Counted from the first letter of the stretch, positions 34,113-43,628 are shown. The stretch: DNA of 64,000 nt from Cognatishimia coralii (GCF_037478305.1 NZ_JBBGAZ010000013.1:1-64000), one strand, 5' to 3'. Notes: generated by a model not told the origin, from the letters alone. Made by a program: numbers and translations.

Positions 34113-36167
34113 TTAGGCGGAAGCGAAAACCAGATCTAGGTTGCGTGGCGTTTTCCAACTGAACGTGGTCTTTTCTGCGCACGCATCATAAAGCGCCCTT
34201 ACTCGAGCCTCGCCGACGTTCTGAGCGTAGTGCATCAAACCACCTCGCCAGCGAGGGAAACCGTAGCCGTGGATCATCACCAGATCGATGTCCCGTGGTT
34301 GCTCTGCAATGCCTTCCTCAAGGATGTCGCAAGCTTCTGTCAGCATTGTTAGCACAAGCCGGTCAACAATCTCCTCAGAGCGAAATGTCTGAAGTGGAAT
34401 GGTCAGGTCTTCTGAAATTTGGGAAATTTCCGCTGCGACTGTGCTTGAAGCTGAAGACCGACCTTCTGCGTCATAGTCATACCACCCTGCGCCAGATTTG
34501 CGTCCTAGGCGATTATGTTCCTCAACCATCTGTTCAACCAGTGGAACGTGATCCTCGTCTAGTCCTTTGTTGGCGGACCTCCTCTGAATATTCGCATAGG
34601 CAATGTCCAAGCCTGACATGTCCTGCGCTGAAAATGGACCCATTGCCATGCCAAAGTCACGCATTGCGGTATCAATTTGTTCGACCGAGGCGCCTTCTAC
34701 TAGAAGGCGAATGGCGGCTTGCCGGTAGCTCGATAAGATCCGGTTCCCGATAAAGCCGTCGCATACGCCGGATAGAACGGGGACTTTATTAAGTCGGCTA
34801 GCCAGGTCAAATGCAATGCCTAAGGTGTTGTCCGAGGTTTGATTGCCCCGGACAATTTCCAAAAGCTTCATAATGTGAGCGGGGCTAAAGAAATGTAGAC
34901 CGACGAAACGATCAGGATTCTTGAGGCCTTCCGCTAGTCGATTGACATCAAGGTAAGATGTATTGGTCGCAAGCACGGCATCATGTGGCAACACGGCTTC
35001 CAGTTCGTTCAGAATTGCGCATTTTACATCGAAGTTTTCGAATGCGGCCTCAATAGCTAGAGTGGCCTGAGGAAGATTTGCATAGCCAACTGCTGTGGCC
35101 AGACGAGAGACAATGGCCTGTGCGGCCTCATCCTGCAACACCCCTCGCTTGACGCCTTGGTTTACGAGCTCATGAAGGTTGTTGGAAGCCCATTCAGCCG
35201 ATGCAGTATCGCGTTCTACGACCGTCACAGAAATCCCTGCGGATGCTAGTGTATAGGCAATGGCGGCCCCCATATTGCCGCCACCAACTACAACCGCGGT
35301 TTCAATTTTCTTTGAAGAACATGGGAAAATGCGTGCCTTGTTTGCCGCCGCACGCTCGGAAAAGAAGACGTGGCGAAGGGAGCGAGCTTGATCCGATTTG
35401 CGCAGGGTCAGAAAAGCAGATCGTTCGTTTTGCAACGCTTCGGCGAATTGCATTGAGGCACTGGCTTTTATCAGGTCCGCTGCGATCTGTGGAGCATCCT
35501 GGCCCGCCATCCGTCGCTTGGCACGCGTGTGCGCGGCGGCCAATGCCGCGTCATCCGGCAAAGGTGCTGGCAGATGGTCTGGAGCCCTTGCCTTCGCTAG
35601 ATCAGCAGCGTCAAGCGCTAGAGCTGCCTCCAATGGATCTTCGGCCAATTGTTGGATCATCCCCAAGTTTATGGCCCGAGTGGCGGAAACTGCCTGTCCG
35701 CTGACAATCATATCAAGTGCGGATTCTATGCCGATAAGCCGAGGCAATCGCTGTGTCCCGCCAGCTCCGGGCACCATTCCCAGGATGACTTCGGGCAGAC
35801 CCAATCTGGCTGCCGGAGCAGCGATACGGAAGCGGCACGCTAGGGCTATTTCCAATCCTCCGCCAAGTGCTACGCCGTTGATCGCCGCGATGGTTGGGAT
35901 CGAAAGTTGTGCCAGCTTTAACAGCACATCGTTCAGCTGAGGATCATGCGGAGGCTTTCCGAATTCATTTGCGTCCGCACCCGCAACGAAAGTTGTCCCC
36001 GCACCGGTGATAATCAGGCGACTAGCGCCAGAATCGTGTGCTCGGCTAATTCCGCGTTCGATACCGGCTCGAACCTCCGCATTGATCAGGTTAAGGGGCG
36101 GGTTGTTGATAGTTAGGATGGCGGAACCATTCACGATGCTAAATTCGACAGGCATCTGCAATCTCAT
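34113..36167 (-). CDS. FadB-like enoyl-CoA hydratase / 3-hydroxyacyl-CoA dehydrogenase
   Basis: 684 residues. The N-terminal crotonase domain (about 1-190) has GGGLEIALACRFRIA and LGLPEVILGMVPGAGG with the catalytic glutamates. The dehydrogenase part has the NAD motif VVGGGNMGAAIAYTLA at about 290 and the catalytic His in VGLHFFSPAHIMKLLE, then two 3HCDH C-terminal domains. It would hydrate 2,3-didehydroadipyl-CoA and oxidise 3-hydroxyadipyl-CoA. ATG 36167 overlaps the aldehyde dehydrogenase stop as ATGA, so the two are coupled; ATG 36155 is an alternative start. Confidence 0.88.
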   Translation of the reverse strand: MRLQMPVEFSIVNGSAILTINNPPLNLINAEVRAGIERGISRAHDSGASRLIITGAGTTFVAGADANEFGKPPHDPQLNDVLLKLAQLSIPTIAAINGVALGGGLEIALACRFRIAAPAARLGLPEVILGMVPGAGGTQRLPRLIGIESALDMIVSGQAVSATRAINLGMIQQLAEDPLEAALALDAADLAKARAPDHLPAPLPDDAALAAAHTRAKRRMAGQDAPQIAADLIKASASMQFAEALQNERSAFLTLRKSDQARSLRHVFFSERAAANKARIFPCSSKKIETAVVVGGGNMGAAIAYTLASAGISVTVVERDTASAEWASNNLHELVNQGVKRGVLQDEAAQAIVSRLATAVGYANLPQATLAIEAAFENFDVKCAILNELEAVLPHDAVLATNTSYLDVNRLAEGLKNPDRFVGLHFFSPAHIMKLLEIVRGNQTSDNTLGIAFDLASRLNKVPVLSGVCDGFIGNRILSSYRQAAIRLLVEGASVEQIDTAMRDFGMAMGPFSAQDMSGLDIAYANIQRRSANKGLDEDHVPLVEQMVEEHNRLGRKSGAGWYDYDAEGRSSASSTVAAEISQISEDLTIPLQTFRSEEIVDRLVLTMLTEACDILEEGIAEQPRDIDLVMIHGYGFPRWRGGLMHYAQNVGEARVRALYDACAEKTTFSWKTPRNLDLVFASA

Positions 36168-37618
36168 TCTACAGGAGCGCGGTTACGCGAAATGAATTTG
36201 GTCATGAGGTAACCATCAAAGGTCTCTGTTCCCCCTTCGCTTCCATAACCGCTGTCTCTGACGCCGCCGAACGGGGTCTCCGGTAAAGCGAGGCCGAATT
36301 GGTTGATGCTGACCATTCCCGCATGCAGATTTTGGGCGGCTTGGTCCGCTCGTTCCAAGGAATTGGTGAACACGTAGGATGCGAGACCGAATGGCAATCC
36401 ATTCGCGCGCGATAGGCCATCTTCGATGCTTTTGAATGGAGATACCGCCGCAATAGGACCGAATGGCTCCTCTCGCATCAAAGCAATGCTGTCGTCGGGC
36501 GTGTCAACAATGGTTGGCGCAAAGAAGTTTCCAACATTGCCGATGCGACTGCCTCCGGTCAGGATATGCGCGCCATTCTGTCGCGCATCCTCAACAAGCT
36601 GCTCCATCGCGTTAACGCGGCCGGGGTGACACAGCGGCCCCATATCAATGCGGTCGTGCAACCCATCACCTACCTTTACGCGTTCAAAGGCCGAAACCAG
36701 TTCCGCCATGAAGTGGTCGTAGATCCCTTGCTGAACAAAAAAGCGGGTTGGTGCGATGCAAACTTGGCCAGCGTTGCGCAATTTGTTGGTCGCAAGGGCT
36801 CGTGCCGCTGCTTCAGCGTCGGCATCGTCAAATACCAAGACTGGGGCGTGGCCACCAAGTTCCATTGTCGCGCGCTTCATGTGGCGTCCGGCCAGTTCGG
36901 CTAGGTGCTTGCCCACTCCCACCGATCCAGTGAATGTGATTTTGCGCACTTCGGGGCGTTCAATAAGCGTCTCCGAGATGAAACCCGAATTACCCCAAAC
37001 CAAATTAAGGCAACCTTCTGGCAGGCCCGCTTCTTGGAGGAATCGTGCTATTGCCATACAGCCCGCCGGCGCCTCCGCCGGCGCTTTGAGGATCATGGTG
37101 CAGCCTGAAGCTAGCGCCGCCGCCACTTTTCGAACTGCCTGGCTCAGCGGGAAATTCCAGGGAGTAATGGCAAGGCACACGCCAATGGGTTCGCGAACGA
37201 CAAGCTGTTGAACCTGTGGGCTACGCGAGGGCACGATTCGACCATAGATGCGTCTGCACTCTTCAGCGTGCCAATCCACGTGATCGGCGGAGGAATGTAC
37301 CTCGGCTAAGGCTTCGGCCAGGGGTTTTCCTTCATCAAGCGTGATCCAGCCAGATATCAGCGTGTCATTGGCCCTCAGAAGGTCTGCGAACTTCCGTAGA
37401 ATTCCGCTTCGATCCATGGGCGACGTGTTTCTCCAGAGTTGAAAAGCTGATTCGGCGGAACGAACGGCGCGATCCAAATCCGCAGCGCTTGCCTGGGGTA
37501 TCTGTCCAATTTTTTCACCATTCGCTGGATTCAGGACAACGCGGTCTTCCTGTGTTTGAGCGCCGCTCCACTCTCGTCCTATCAGGTGTTGTATTACGGG
37601 ATATTTCAAAGAATTCAC
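36164..37618 (-). CDS. NAD(P)-dependent aldehyde dehydrogenase (6-oxohexanoate / semialdehyde type)
   Basis: 484 residues, standard ALDH length. PWNFP is at 153-157, Glu253 in MELGGHAP, and nucleophile Cys287 in GQVCIAPTR. It resembles succinate-semialdehyde dehydrogenases (GabD group), which act on omega-carboxy aldehydes, so 6-oxohexanoate to adipate is a sensible substrate here. It is the first gene of the leftward ALDH-FadB operon, divergent from the IclR gene; the 15-bp inverted repeat at 37693-37707 lies in its promoter. Confidence 0.85.
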   Translation of the reverse strand: MNSLKYPVIQHLIGREWSGAQTQEDRVVLNPANGEKIGQIPQASAADLDRAVRSAESAFQLWRNTSPMDRSGILRKFADLLRANDTLISGWITLDEGKPLAEALAEVHSSADHVDWHAEECRRIYGRIVPSRSPQVQQLVVREPIGVCLAITPWNFPLSQAVRKVAAALASGCTMILKAPAEAPAGCMAIARFLQEAGLPEGCLNLVWGNSGFISETLIERPEVRKITFTGSVGVGKHLAELAGRHMKRATMELGGHAPVLVFDDADAEAAARALATNKLRNAGQVCIAPTRFFVQQGIYDHFMAELVSAFERVKVGDGLHDRIDMGPLCHPGRVNAMEQLVEDARQNGAHILTGGSRIGNVGNFFAPTIVDTPDDSIALMREEPFGPIAAVSPFKSIEDGLSRANGLPFGLASYVFTNSLERADQAAQNLHAGMVSINQFGLALPETPFGGVRDSGYGSEGGTETFDGYLMTKFISRNRAPVE

Positions 37619-37692
37619 TGTGTTGAGCCCTTTCTGTCTCTGGATTTTTTTGTGCGTTCAAACACGGAGGCGAAGTGCTGGGTTTGTATATA

Positions 37693-37707
37693 TTCCGCAT
37701 AGCGGAA
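37693..37707. promoter_or_regulatory. Inverted repeat TTCCGC-ATA-GCGGAA, candidate IclR operator
   Basis: A perfect 6-bp inverted repeat with 3-base spacer in the divergent promoter region. It sits against TATATA (37685-37690), a possible -10 of the aldehyde dehydrogenase promoter, and upstream of the likely promoter of the rightward operon. IclR-family proteins bind such short palindromes near divergent promoters. Confidence 0.5.
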
Positions 37708-37722
37708 AACTTTACCGCACTA

Positions 37723-37750
37723 TTGACTAGGACGATAACGAACGTTTAGA
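37723..37750 (+). promoter_or_regulatory. Promoter of the rightward catabolic operon
   Basis: TTGACT (37723-37728), 16 bases, TTTAGA (37745-37750). It lies 15 bases after the inverted repeat and before the AGGAGGGG and TTG start of the IclR gene. Confidence 0.4.
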
Positions 37751-37789
37751 TGCGTTTCAAGAAGCATCGTTAGAGGTAGGAGGGGTGCA

Positions 37790-38584
37790 TTGAGGCCAAG
37801 AAAGAACCGCACTGATGACACGGAAGGACCAGATCGAGATTTCGTGACAGCGCTGGCGCGTGGCCTTGAAGTACTGCGGGCATTCCGACGCGAAGGCGAG
37901 GCTCTCGGGAATGGTGATTTGGCCAAACGGACAGGTCTTAGCAAATCGACGATCTCAAGGCTGGTCTACACGTTGAATAAACTCGAGTACCTTAGCTACG
38001 ACCCGGATACTGCTCGCTATCGCTTGGCACCGCCTGTGCTGTCGCTGGGTTATTCTTGCCTCGCCGGGATGCCAGTACGGCAGTTGGCGAGACCTTATAT
38101 GCAATAACTGGCGGACTACACCGGCATGCCCGTGGCTATGGCCAGTCGTGACAGGCATTCGATGGTTTACCTGGAACGCTGCAAAGGAACCAATGCTGTG
38201 ACGCTGGCAATAGAAGTCGGTGCCCATATCAAACTGGCGACATCGGCTGTGGGCCGCGCATACATCGCGTCGCAAGAGCCGGAAGAGCAAGCAAAAATCC
38301 TCTCCGTCTTGAAGGAACATGAAGGCGACAACTGGTCGAAAGTACTGCCCGGCATTGAAACCGCCATCGAAAGCTACGAGAGGCTCGGATACTGCACTTC
38401 GTTCACGGAGTGGAAGAACAACGTGAATGCAGTAGCCGTGCCCTATATTCCCAAAGATGGCTCACCCGTCATTGCGTTCAACTGCGGTGGCCCTTCTCAA
38501 ACATTGACGCGCGACTGGATTGAAAACGACGTCGCCCCCCGTCTTGTCGAACTTGTCCGTCGCCTTTCGACGGTCGCCCCTTAA
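37790..38584 (+). pseudogene. IclR-family regulator with an in-frame stop codon
   Basis: TTG 37790 follows AGGAGGGG. The first 105 codons give the IclR winged helix (ALARGLEVLRAF…LAKRTGLSKSTISRLVYTL) and the linker, ending RPYMQ at TAA 38105-38107. The same frame then continues without break through the effector domain (LADYTGMPVAMASRD… to TAA 38582-38584), total 264 codons of normal family length. A glutamate or glutamine codon is expected at the stop in related proteins, so one base change explains it. Either the regulator is lost, or the sequence has an error. A separate effector-domain product could start at ATG 38126. Confidence 0.85.
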
Positions 38585-38600
38585 CTACGCTGAGAGCACC

Positions 38601-39761
38601 ATGGCCCTAGATACAGACACCCTTTCGCAATTTCTCGACGCGCTCGATCGCTTCGTCAAAGAACGGCTGATACCCAAAGAAGAGCAAATAGCCGTTGAGG
38701 ATATGATTCCATCTGAGTTGGTGGACGAAATTCGCATGATGGGCTTGTTCGGCATGTCGATCCCCGAGGAATTTGGCGGTCTTGGCCTTTCAATGGCGGA
38801 GGAAGTGAAGGCGGCTTTTGTATTGGGCCAAACTTCTCCGGCATTTCGGTCTCTTGTTGGTACCAATAACGGAATTGGTTCACAGGGGATAATTATTGAT
38901 GGAACCGATGCGCAGAAGGACCGATATCTGCCTTCGCTTGCCTCCGGCGAGATGATTGCCTCCTTTGCGTTGACCGAACCCGATGCAGGATCGGATGCGG
39001 GTAGTGTGCGTACTACTGCTCGCCGTGACGGAAGCGATTTCATCCTAAACGGTACAAAACGCTACATTACCAACGCTCCTCGCGCAGACCTTTTCACGGT
39101 TTTTGCTCGCACCAACCCTGACGAAAAGGGAGCTGCTGGCGTTAGCGCTTTCCTCATCGAAGCGGGGACTCCCGGGTTAACGCTAGGTCCGCCTGACCGC
39201 AAAATGGGGCAGAAAGGTTCTCACACCTGTGACGTTATTCTGGACAACGTTCGGGTTCCAGCAGCCAGCATTATCGGCGGCCCGGAGCGGCTGAACAAGG
39301 GCTTCAAAACGGCAATGAAAGTTCTAGACCGGGGGCGACTGCATATTTCCGCCGTTTGTGTGGGTGCCGCTGAGCGTCTGATCAAGGAGAGCCTGAATTT
39401 CGCAACAGAGCGTAAGCAATTCGGTGCTCCAATTGCAGATAAGCAACTGATCCAAGCGATGCTAGCTGATAGCAGGGCCGAGTCCTTCGCTGCGCGCTGC
39501 ATGATCGAAGAAACCGCGCGCCGCAAGGACGCCGGCCAGAACGTATCAACCGACGCAGCCTGCTGCAAAATGTATGCAAGCGAAATGGTGGGCCGAGTGG
39601 CGGATCGCGCGGTGCAGATTCACGGTGGAGCGGGCTATATGGCCGAATACTCTGTCGAACGCTTTTATCGTGATGTGCGTCTCTTCCGTATTTACGAGGG
39701 CACAACTCAAATTCAACAAGTACTGATCGCGCGAAACATGATCCGCGACGCTGCGGCTTAA
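38601..39761 (+). CDS. Acyl-CoA dehydrogenase (adipyl-/glutaryl-CoA type)
   Basis: 386 residues from ATG 38601, 16 bases after the IclR stop. ALTEPDAGSDAG binds FAD, the segment RKMGQKGSHTCDVILDNVRVP is typical, QIHGGAGYMAEYSVERFYRD is the conserved C-terminal block, and the catalytic Glu is in RIYEGTTQIQQ. It would convert adipyl-CoA to the 2,3-enoyl-CoA and give electrons to ETF. Its exact chain-length preference cannot be read. Confidence 0.87.
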   Translation: MALDTDTLSQFLDALDRFVKERLIPKEEQIAVEDMIPSELVDEIRMMGLFGMSIPEEFGGLGLSMAEEVKAAFVLGQTSPAFRSLVGTNNGIGSQGIIIDGTDAQKDRYLPSLASGEMIASFALTEPDAGSDAGSVRTTARRDGSDFILNGTKRYITNAPRADLFTVFARTNPDEKGAAGVSAFLIEAGTPGLTLGPPDRKMGQKGSHTCDVILDNVRVPAASIIGGPERLNKGFKTAMKVLDRGRLHISAVCVGAAERLIKESLNFATERKQFGAPIADKQLIQAMLADSRAESFAARCMIEETARRKDAGQNVSTDAACCKMYASEMVGRVADRAVQIHGGAGYMAEYSVERFYRDVRLFRIYEGTTQIQQVLIARNMIRDAAA

Positions 39762-39778
39762 AAGAATTGGGGAATACA

Positions 39779-40933
39779 ATGGACTTCAATTTTCTTTCCA
39801 CACCAAAGATTGTTTGCAAAAGCGGCGGGCTCTCGCAGATCGGAAATCTCATGCAGGGGTTGTCCTGCACACGCGTGTTGATCGTGACTGATCCTGGCAT
39901 TGTTGCTTGTGGTTTTTCTGGGGATACGGTCAATGCGCTCAAGGCTGAGGGTCTTGAGGCCAAAGTTTTTGATCAGGTCGCCGCCGATCCACCGATTTCT
40001 GTTGTTGAGACCGCTATCGAATGTGCTCGAGATTTTGGAGCAGATGGGGTAATTGGACTAGGGGGCGGCAGTTCGCTGGATACCGCAAAGGTCGTTGCAG
40101 CGGCGTTGCCCAACAAACAACCTGTCGCGGAAATGATTGGTGTTGACCGCGTCACTGGAAAACGTTTGCCGCTCGTTCAAGTGCCGACAACCGCAGGAAC
40201 CGGCTCCGAGGTCACTTGGGTGTCAGTTTTGACTTCGGAAACGCATGAGAAACAAGCGGTCTACGCTCCACAGCTACTGCCTGATATTGCCTTGCTCGAC
40301 GCTAAGCTCACATTGGGCATGCCGCGGTCCATAACGGCGGCAACGGGATTGGACGCCATGGTGCACGCCATAGAGGCCGCAACCAGCCGGACGCGCAAGA
40401 ACCCAGTCTCGGATGCGCTTGCCGACAAAGCTCTTACTCTACTGGGTCAAAATCTCAGGAGAGTTTTGGACATGCCTTCGGACCTTGCAGCGCGCGAAGC
40501 AATGTTATTGGGGGCAACGCTGGCTGGAATGGCGTTCATCAATGCCAGCGTGGGAGCAATTCATGCTTTGTCTTATCCGCTGGGAACCGGATTTCACGTA
40601 CCTCATGGGCACGGAAACGCATTGGTTGCAGGCCCTGTGATGCGTTACAATTTGCCTGCCGCAGAAAAAGAATATGCCCGCCTGTCACGGTTGCTTCTGC
40701 CAGCGCGGCCCTTCAAATCAAATGCTGCCGCCGCCAATGCTTTGATCGATGAGATGGAACAAATCTTGTCTGACAGCGGGTTGGAAACACGGCTGTCTGC
40801 ATTGGGTGTCACCAAGGACGCGATTCCGAGCATGGCGAATGAGGTCGTCACTGGCATCAAGCGACTGCTTGAGACTAACCCGCGTGATATGACGGCCGAA
40901 GATGTCTCTCGTCTTTACCATGAGGTGCTCTGA
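39779..40933 (+). CDS. Iron-dependent (group III) alcohol dehydrogenase
   Basis: 384 residues from ATG 39779. Nucleotide-binding GGGSSLDTAK, substrate/metal region TAGTGSEVT, and metal-binding GLDAMVHAIEA and HALSYPLGTGFHVPHGHGNA are all present. The family reversibly oxidises primary alcohols including omega-hydroxy acids (4-hydroxybutyrate dehydrogenase belongs here). In this cluster it is the best candidate for oxidation of 6-hydroxyhexanoate to 6-oxohexanoate. In Acinetobacter that step uses a different (zinc-type, from memory) dehydrogenase, so this would be a non-orthologous replacement. Confidence 0.85.
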   Translation: MDFNFLSTPKIVCKSGGLSQIGNLMQGLSCTRVLIVTDPGIVACGFSGDTVNALKAEGLEAKVFDQVAADPPISVVETAIECARDFGADGVIGLGGGSSLDTAKVVAAALPNKQPVAEMIGVDRVTGKRLPLVQVPTTAGTGSEVTWVSVLTSETHEKQAVYAPQLLPDIALLDAKLTLGMPRSITAATGLDAMVHAIEAATSRTRKNPVSDALADKALTLLGQNLRRVLDMPSDLAAREAMLLGATLAGMAFINASVGAIHALSYPLGTGFHVPHGHGNALVAGPVMRYNLPAAEKEYARLSRLLLPARPFKSNAAAANALIDEMEQILSDSGLETRLSALGVTKDAIPSMANEVVTGIKRLLETNPRDMTAEDVSRLYHEVL

Positions 40934-42117
40934 TGAGTGGAGCATTGGAAGGAATCAAGGTGGTCGATCTAAGTCGTGTGCTTGGGGGGCCGTATTGCAC
41001 GCAGATGCTTGCCGACCACGGCGCGGAGGTGATCAAAGTTGAGCCGCCTCAGGGTGATGAAACACGAGGCTGGGGGCCGCCCTTCAAAGACGAGCTTAGC
41101 GCGTATTTTTCAGGAGCAAATCGCAACAAAAGATCCATAGCCATTGACCTGCGCCAACCGGAAGGGCGTAACCTGGTCTTGAGGCTGTTAGAAGATGCGG
41201 ACGTTTTGGTTCACAATTTCAAACCTGGCGCACTGGAAAAATGGGGGCTTGGTTATGAGGAAGTGTTGTCAATCAAGTTCCCAAAGCTTGTGTTTTGCCA
41301 CGTCACCGGCTTTGGCGCAGATGGGCCGCTTGGCGGATTTCCGGGGTATGACGCTGTTGTGCAGGCCATGACTGGGCTAATGAGTATCAATGGTAATCCA
41401 GCTAATGGCCCAACTCGGATGGGTACACCAATCGTGGACATTGGGACTGGCATGATTGCCTGTAATGCCATTCTCGCCTCCCTTCTGGAACGTGGTCGAT
41501 CCGGATTGGGGCAAGCCATTGAGGTGCCGCTCTATGATTCCGCAATCAGCATGATGCACCCGCAAGCGGCCAATTCCTTGATGTCTGGGCAGATCCCGAA
41601 GGCGACGGGCAATGGACACCCTAATATCGTGCCATATGACATGTTTGAGACAAGCACCGGCAAACTATATTTGGCAGTTGGGAACAACCGGCAATTTGCG
41701 GTTCTCTGTGATGTGCTCGGAATTCCAGAAGTGCCTAGAGACGTTCGGTTTGTCGACAATGCTGCCCGTTTGACCCATCGGGCAGAGATTACGCATCTTC
41801 TCTCTGAGTGTTTACGGTGTCATGATGCCTTCGAATTGGAACCCGTGCTATTAAATGCAGGCGTTCCTGCGGGTGTTGTCCGTGATGTCAATGAAGCCCT
41901 TGCCCATCCGCACACACGGCACCGCGATATGGTTGTTTCTAAAGAAGGGTACCGAGGCACAGGTGTGCCAGCGCGATTGTCGCGTACCCCTGGAACAGTA
42001 CGTTCGGCGCCACCTCGTTTCGGGCAACACTCGATAGAGCTACTGCGCGAAGCCAAACTGACGGAAGACGAAATAGGCGAGCTGGTTAGCAAGGATATCG
42101 TTCGCGCTGAACAATAA
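40933..42117 (+). CDS. CaiB/BaiF class III CoA-transferase
   Basis: 394 residues. The start LEGIKVVDLSRVLGGPYC is classic; the catalytic aspartate is Asp169 in GTPIVDIGTG. Residues FKPGALEKWGLGYE and HVTGFGADGPL are conserved family stretches. Members close to this form include succinate-hydroxymethylglutarate/glutarate CoA-transferases, so moving CoA from succinyl-CoA to adipate is plausible and would recycle the thiolase product. The start overlaps the previous stop by one base (TGATG). Confidence 0.85.
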   Translation: MSGALEGIKVVDLSRVLGGPYCTQMLADHGAEVIKVEPPQGDETRGWGPPFKDELSAYFSGANRNKRSIAIDLRQPEGRNLVLRLLEDADVLVHNFKPGALEKWGLGYEEVLSIKFPKLVFCHVTGFGADGPLGGFPGYDAVVQAMTGLMSINGNPANGPTRMGTPIVDIGTGMIACNAILASLLERGRSGLGQAIEVPLYDSAISMMHPQAANSLMSGQIPKATGNGHPNIVPYDMFETSTGKLYLAVGNNRQFAVLCDVLGIPEVPRDVRFVDNAARLTHRAEITHLLSECLRCHDAFELEPVLLNAGVPAGVVRDVNEALAHPHTRHRDMVVSKEGYRGTGVPARLSRTPGTVRSAPPRFGQHSIELLREAKLTEDEIGELVSKDIVRAEQ

Positions 42118-42187
42118 GTCGGAGGGCTGGCTTAGATTGGAGTTGTGCTAGAAGAGGACAAGCAGAATACAGCTTGGGGAGGTGAAG

Positions 42188-43069
42188 ATGAATAACGCAC
42201 TCATTACGCCGAACGGTATACCTGAATGGATTCCAGGTGAGACTACGCTTGACAGTTCTGGTAGTGGATGGCGAGGCCTGACCCTAAAGGGTTACAACTA
42301 CGATGGGCAAGATGCTGATATCCCACCTATGCGTGATTACATGATTGTTGCCTACGATTGCGCGGCAACAACGATGTCCCGATCTGACGGGGGCTCTTGG
42401 GAGCACGCGCGCGTGGGCAAAGGCCGAGTGTCTTTGCTGACGCGTGGAGAGAAGTCGACATGGCGTTGGGTTGATCCGATTTCCGTCAGACACGTCTACC
42501 TCACTCATGATGAGATCGAAACAACGGCACTGTCTGTTTTTGATCGTGATCCGCAATCCATTGAGATTAATGACCGACTATCTTCCGAGGATCCGGTGAT
42601 AGTGAACTGCGTTCGCCTCTTGGAGGGCGAATTGAAGAATGGTGGGCTTGGTCAAAAGTTAATGATAGACGCTTTGCGCAACCAGATCGCTGTTCATTTG
42701 CTTCGCCAATATGCCCAAGTTACCTTGGACAGTGACGCCACCTGTAAATTTAATCCCAGCCAGCGGCGACGCATCATCGATTTGGTGGAAAGCTCTCTTG
42801 ATGAAAACTTGAACATCAAGGATATGGCCGACACTGTTGGTCTCAGTCAGTTCCACTTTTCGCGACAGTTCAAGACAGAGTTCGGATACGCACCGCACGC
42901 CTATGTGTTGCGCAGACGCATTTCAAGAGCGAAAGAAATGTTGCGACAAGGAGATGTTCCTCTGAAAGTGGTCGCACTGGATTGCGGGTTTTCAGATCAA
43001 AGTCACTTTAGCCGTTCTTTCCGAAAAGCTACTGGACTAACCCCGGGCAAATTTCGGATGCTAGCATGA
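42188..43069 (+). CDS. AraC-family transcriptional regulator
   Basis: 293 residues from ATG 42188; an in-frame GTG lies six bases earlier. The C-terminal 100 residues carry both AraC helix-turn-helices (IKDMADTVGLSQFHFSRQFK and LKVVALDCGFSDQSHFSRSFRKATG). The N-terminal part is a cupin-like sensing domain. It follows the CoA-transferase by 70 bases on the same strand and probably activates the cyclic-alcohol genes; ChnR of Acinetobacter is also AraC-type. With the IclR gene broken it may be the only working local regulator. Confidence 0.85.
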   Translation: MNNALITPNGIPEWIPGETTLDSSGSGWRGLTLKGYNYDGQDADIPPMRDYMIVAYDCAATTMSRSDGGSWEHARVGKGRVSLLTRGEKSTWRWVDPISVRHVYLTHDEIETTALSVFDRDPQSIEINDRLSSEDPVIVNCVRLLEGELKNGGLGQKLMIDALRNQIAVHLLRQYAQVTLDSDATCKFNPSQRRRIIDLVESSLDENLNIKDMADTVGLSQFHFSRQFKTEFGYAPHAYVLRRRISRAKEMLRQGDVPLKVVALDCGFSDQSHFSRSFRKATGLTPGKFRMLA

Positions 43070-43148
43070 AGCTCGAAAACGATACGCTTACCCAAATTCA
43101 ACAAAATGAGTTCAAGAACCGTTAGGCGCTAACCGCTCTGATTGATGT

Positions 43149-43628
43149 CTAGAGAATTGGCCATCCTTCAAACGGTTTGATTTCCTTGAGTGCAAAGCTG
43201 CTTGTCATTGCTTTGATTCCCGGCATCCGCCGCAGACGATTCATTGAGAATTCTGCGTAATCGTCGAGATCGCGACATACAACTTGTAGGAGAAAGTCGG
43301 CGCTGCCGCCGACGGAATGGCAGGAGACGATTTGTGGGTAGTCAGCGACAGCCTTTTCAAAGGAGTTGGCCTCTTCTGCTGAATGAGTATCGATTTGGAC
43401 AGAAACATACACCAAAACGCCTAAACCGAGCCGATTGCGATCAATCACGGCCCGATAGCCTTGAATGTAGCCATCTTCTTCTAGGCGGCGAGTGCGCCGC
43501 CAGCATGGGGATGTGGACATGCCGGTTGCTTCGGCGAGTTCCGCATTGCTAAGTCGGCCATTGGACTGAAGGGCCAGCAGAATACGGCGATCCGCTTCAT
43601 CAAGGAGTTTGGTTTCAACACTTTTCAT
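43149..43628 (-). CDS. Lrp/AsnC-family regulator (PutR-like by context)
   Basis: 159 residues. HTH at about 10-60 (LDEADRRILLALQSNGRLSNAELAEATGMSTSPCWRRTRRLEE), RAM ligand domain at about 72-150. It is divergent from the DUF2000-thioesterase-proline dehydrogenase genes. Lrp-type regulators commonly activate proline dehydrogenase in alphaproteobacteria in response to proline, which matches the gene at 45082. The 160-bp gap 43629-43788 should contain the shared control region. Confidence 0.88.
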   Translation of the reverse strand: MKSVETKLLDEADRRILLALQSNGRLSNAELAEATGMSTSPCWRRTRRLEEDGYIQGYRAVIDRNRLGLGVLVYVSVQIDTHSAEEANSFEKAVADYPQIVSCHSVGGSADFLLQVVCRDLDDYAEFSMNRLRRMPGIKAMTSSFALKEIKPFEGWPIL

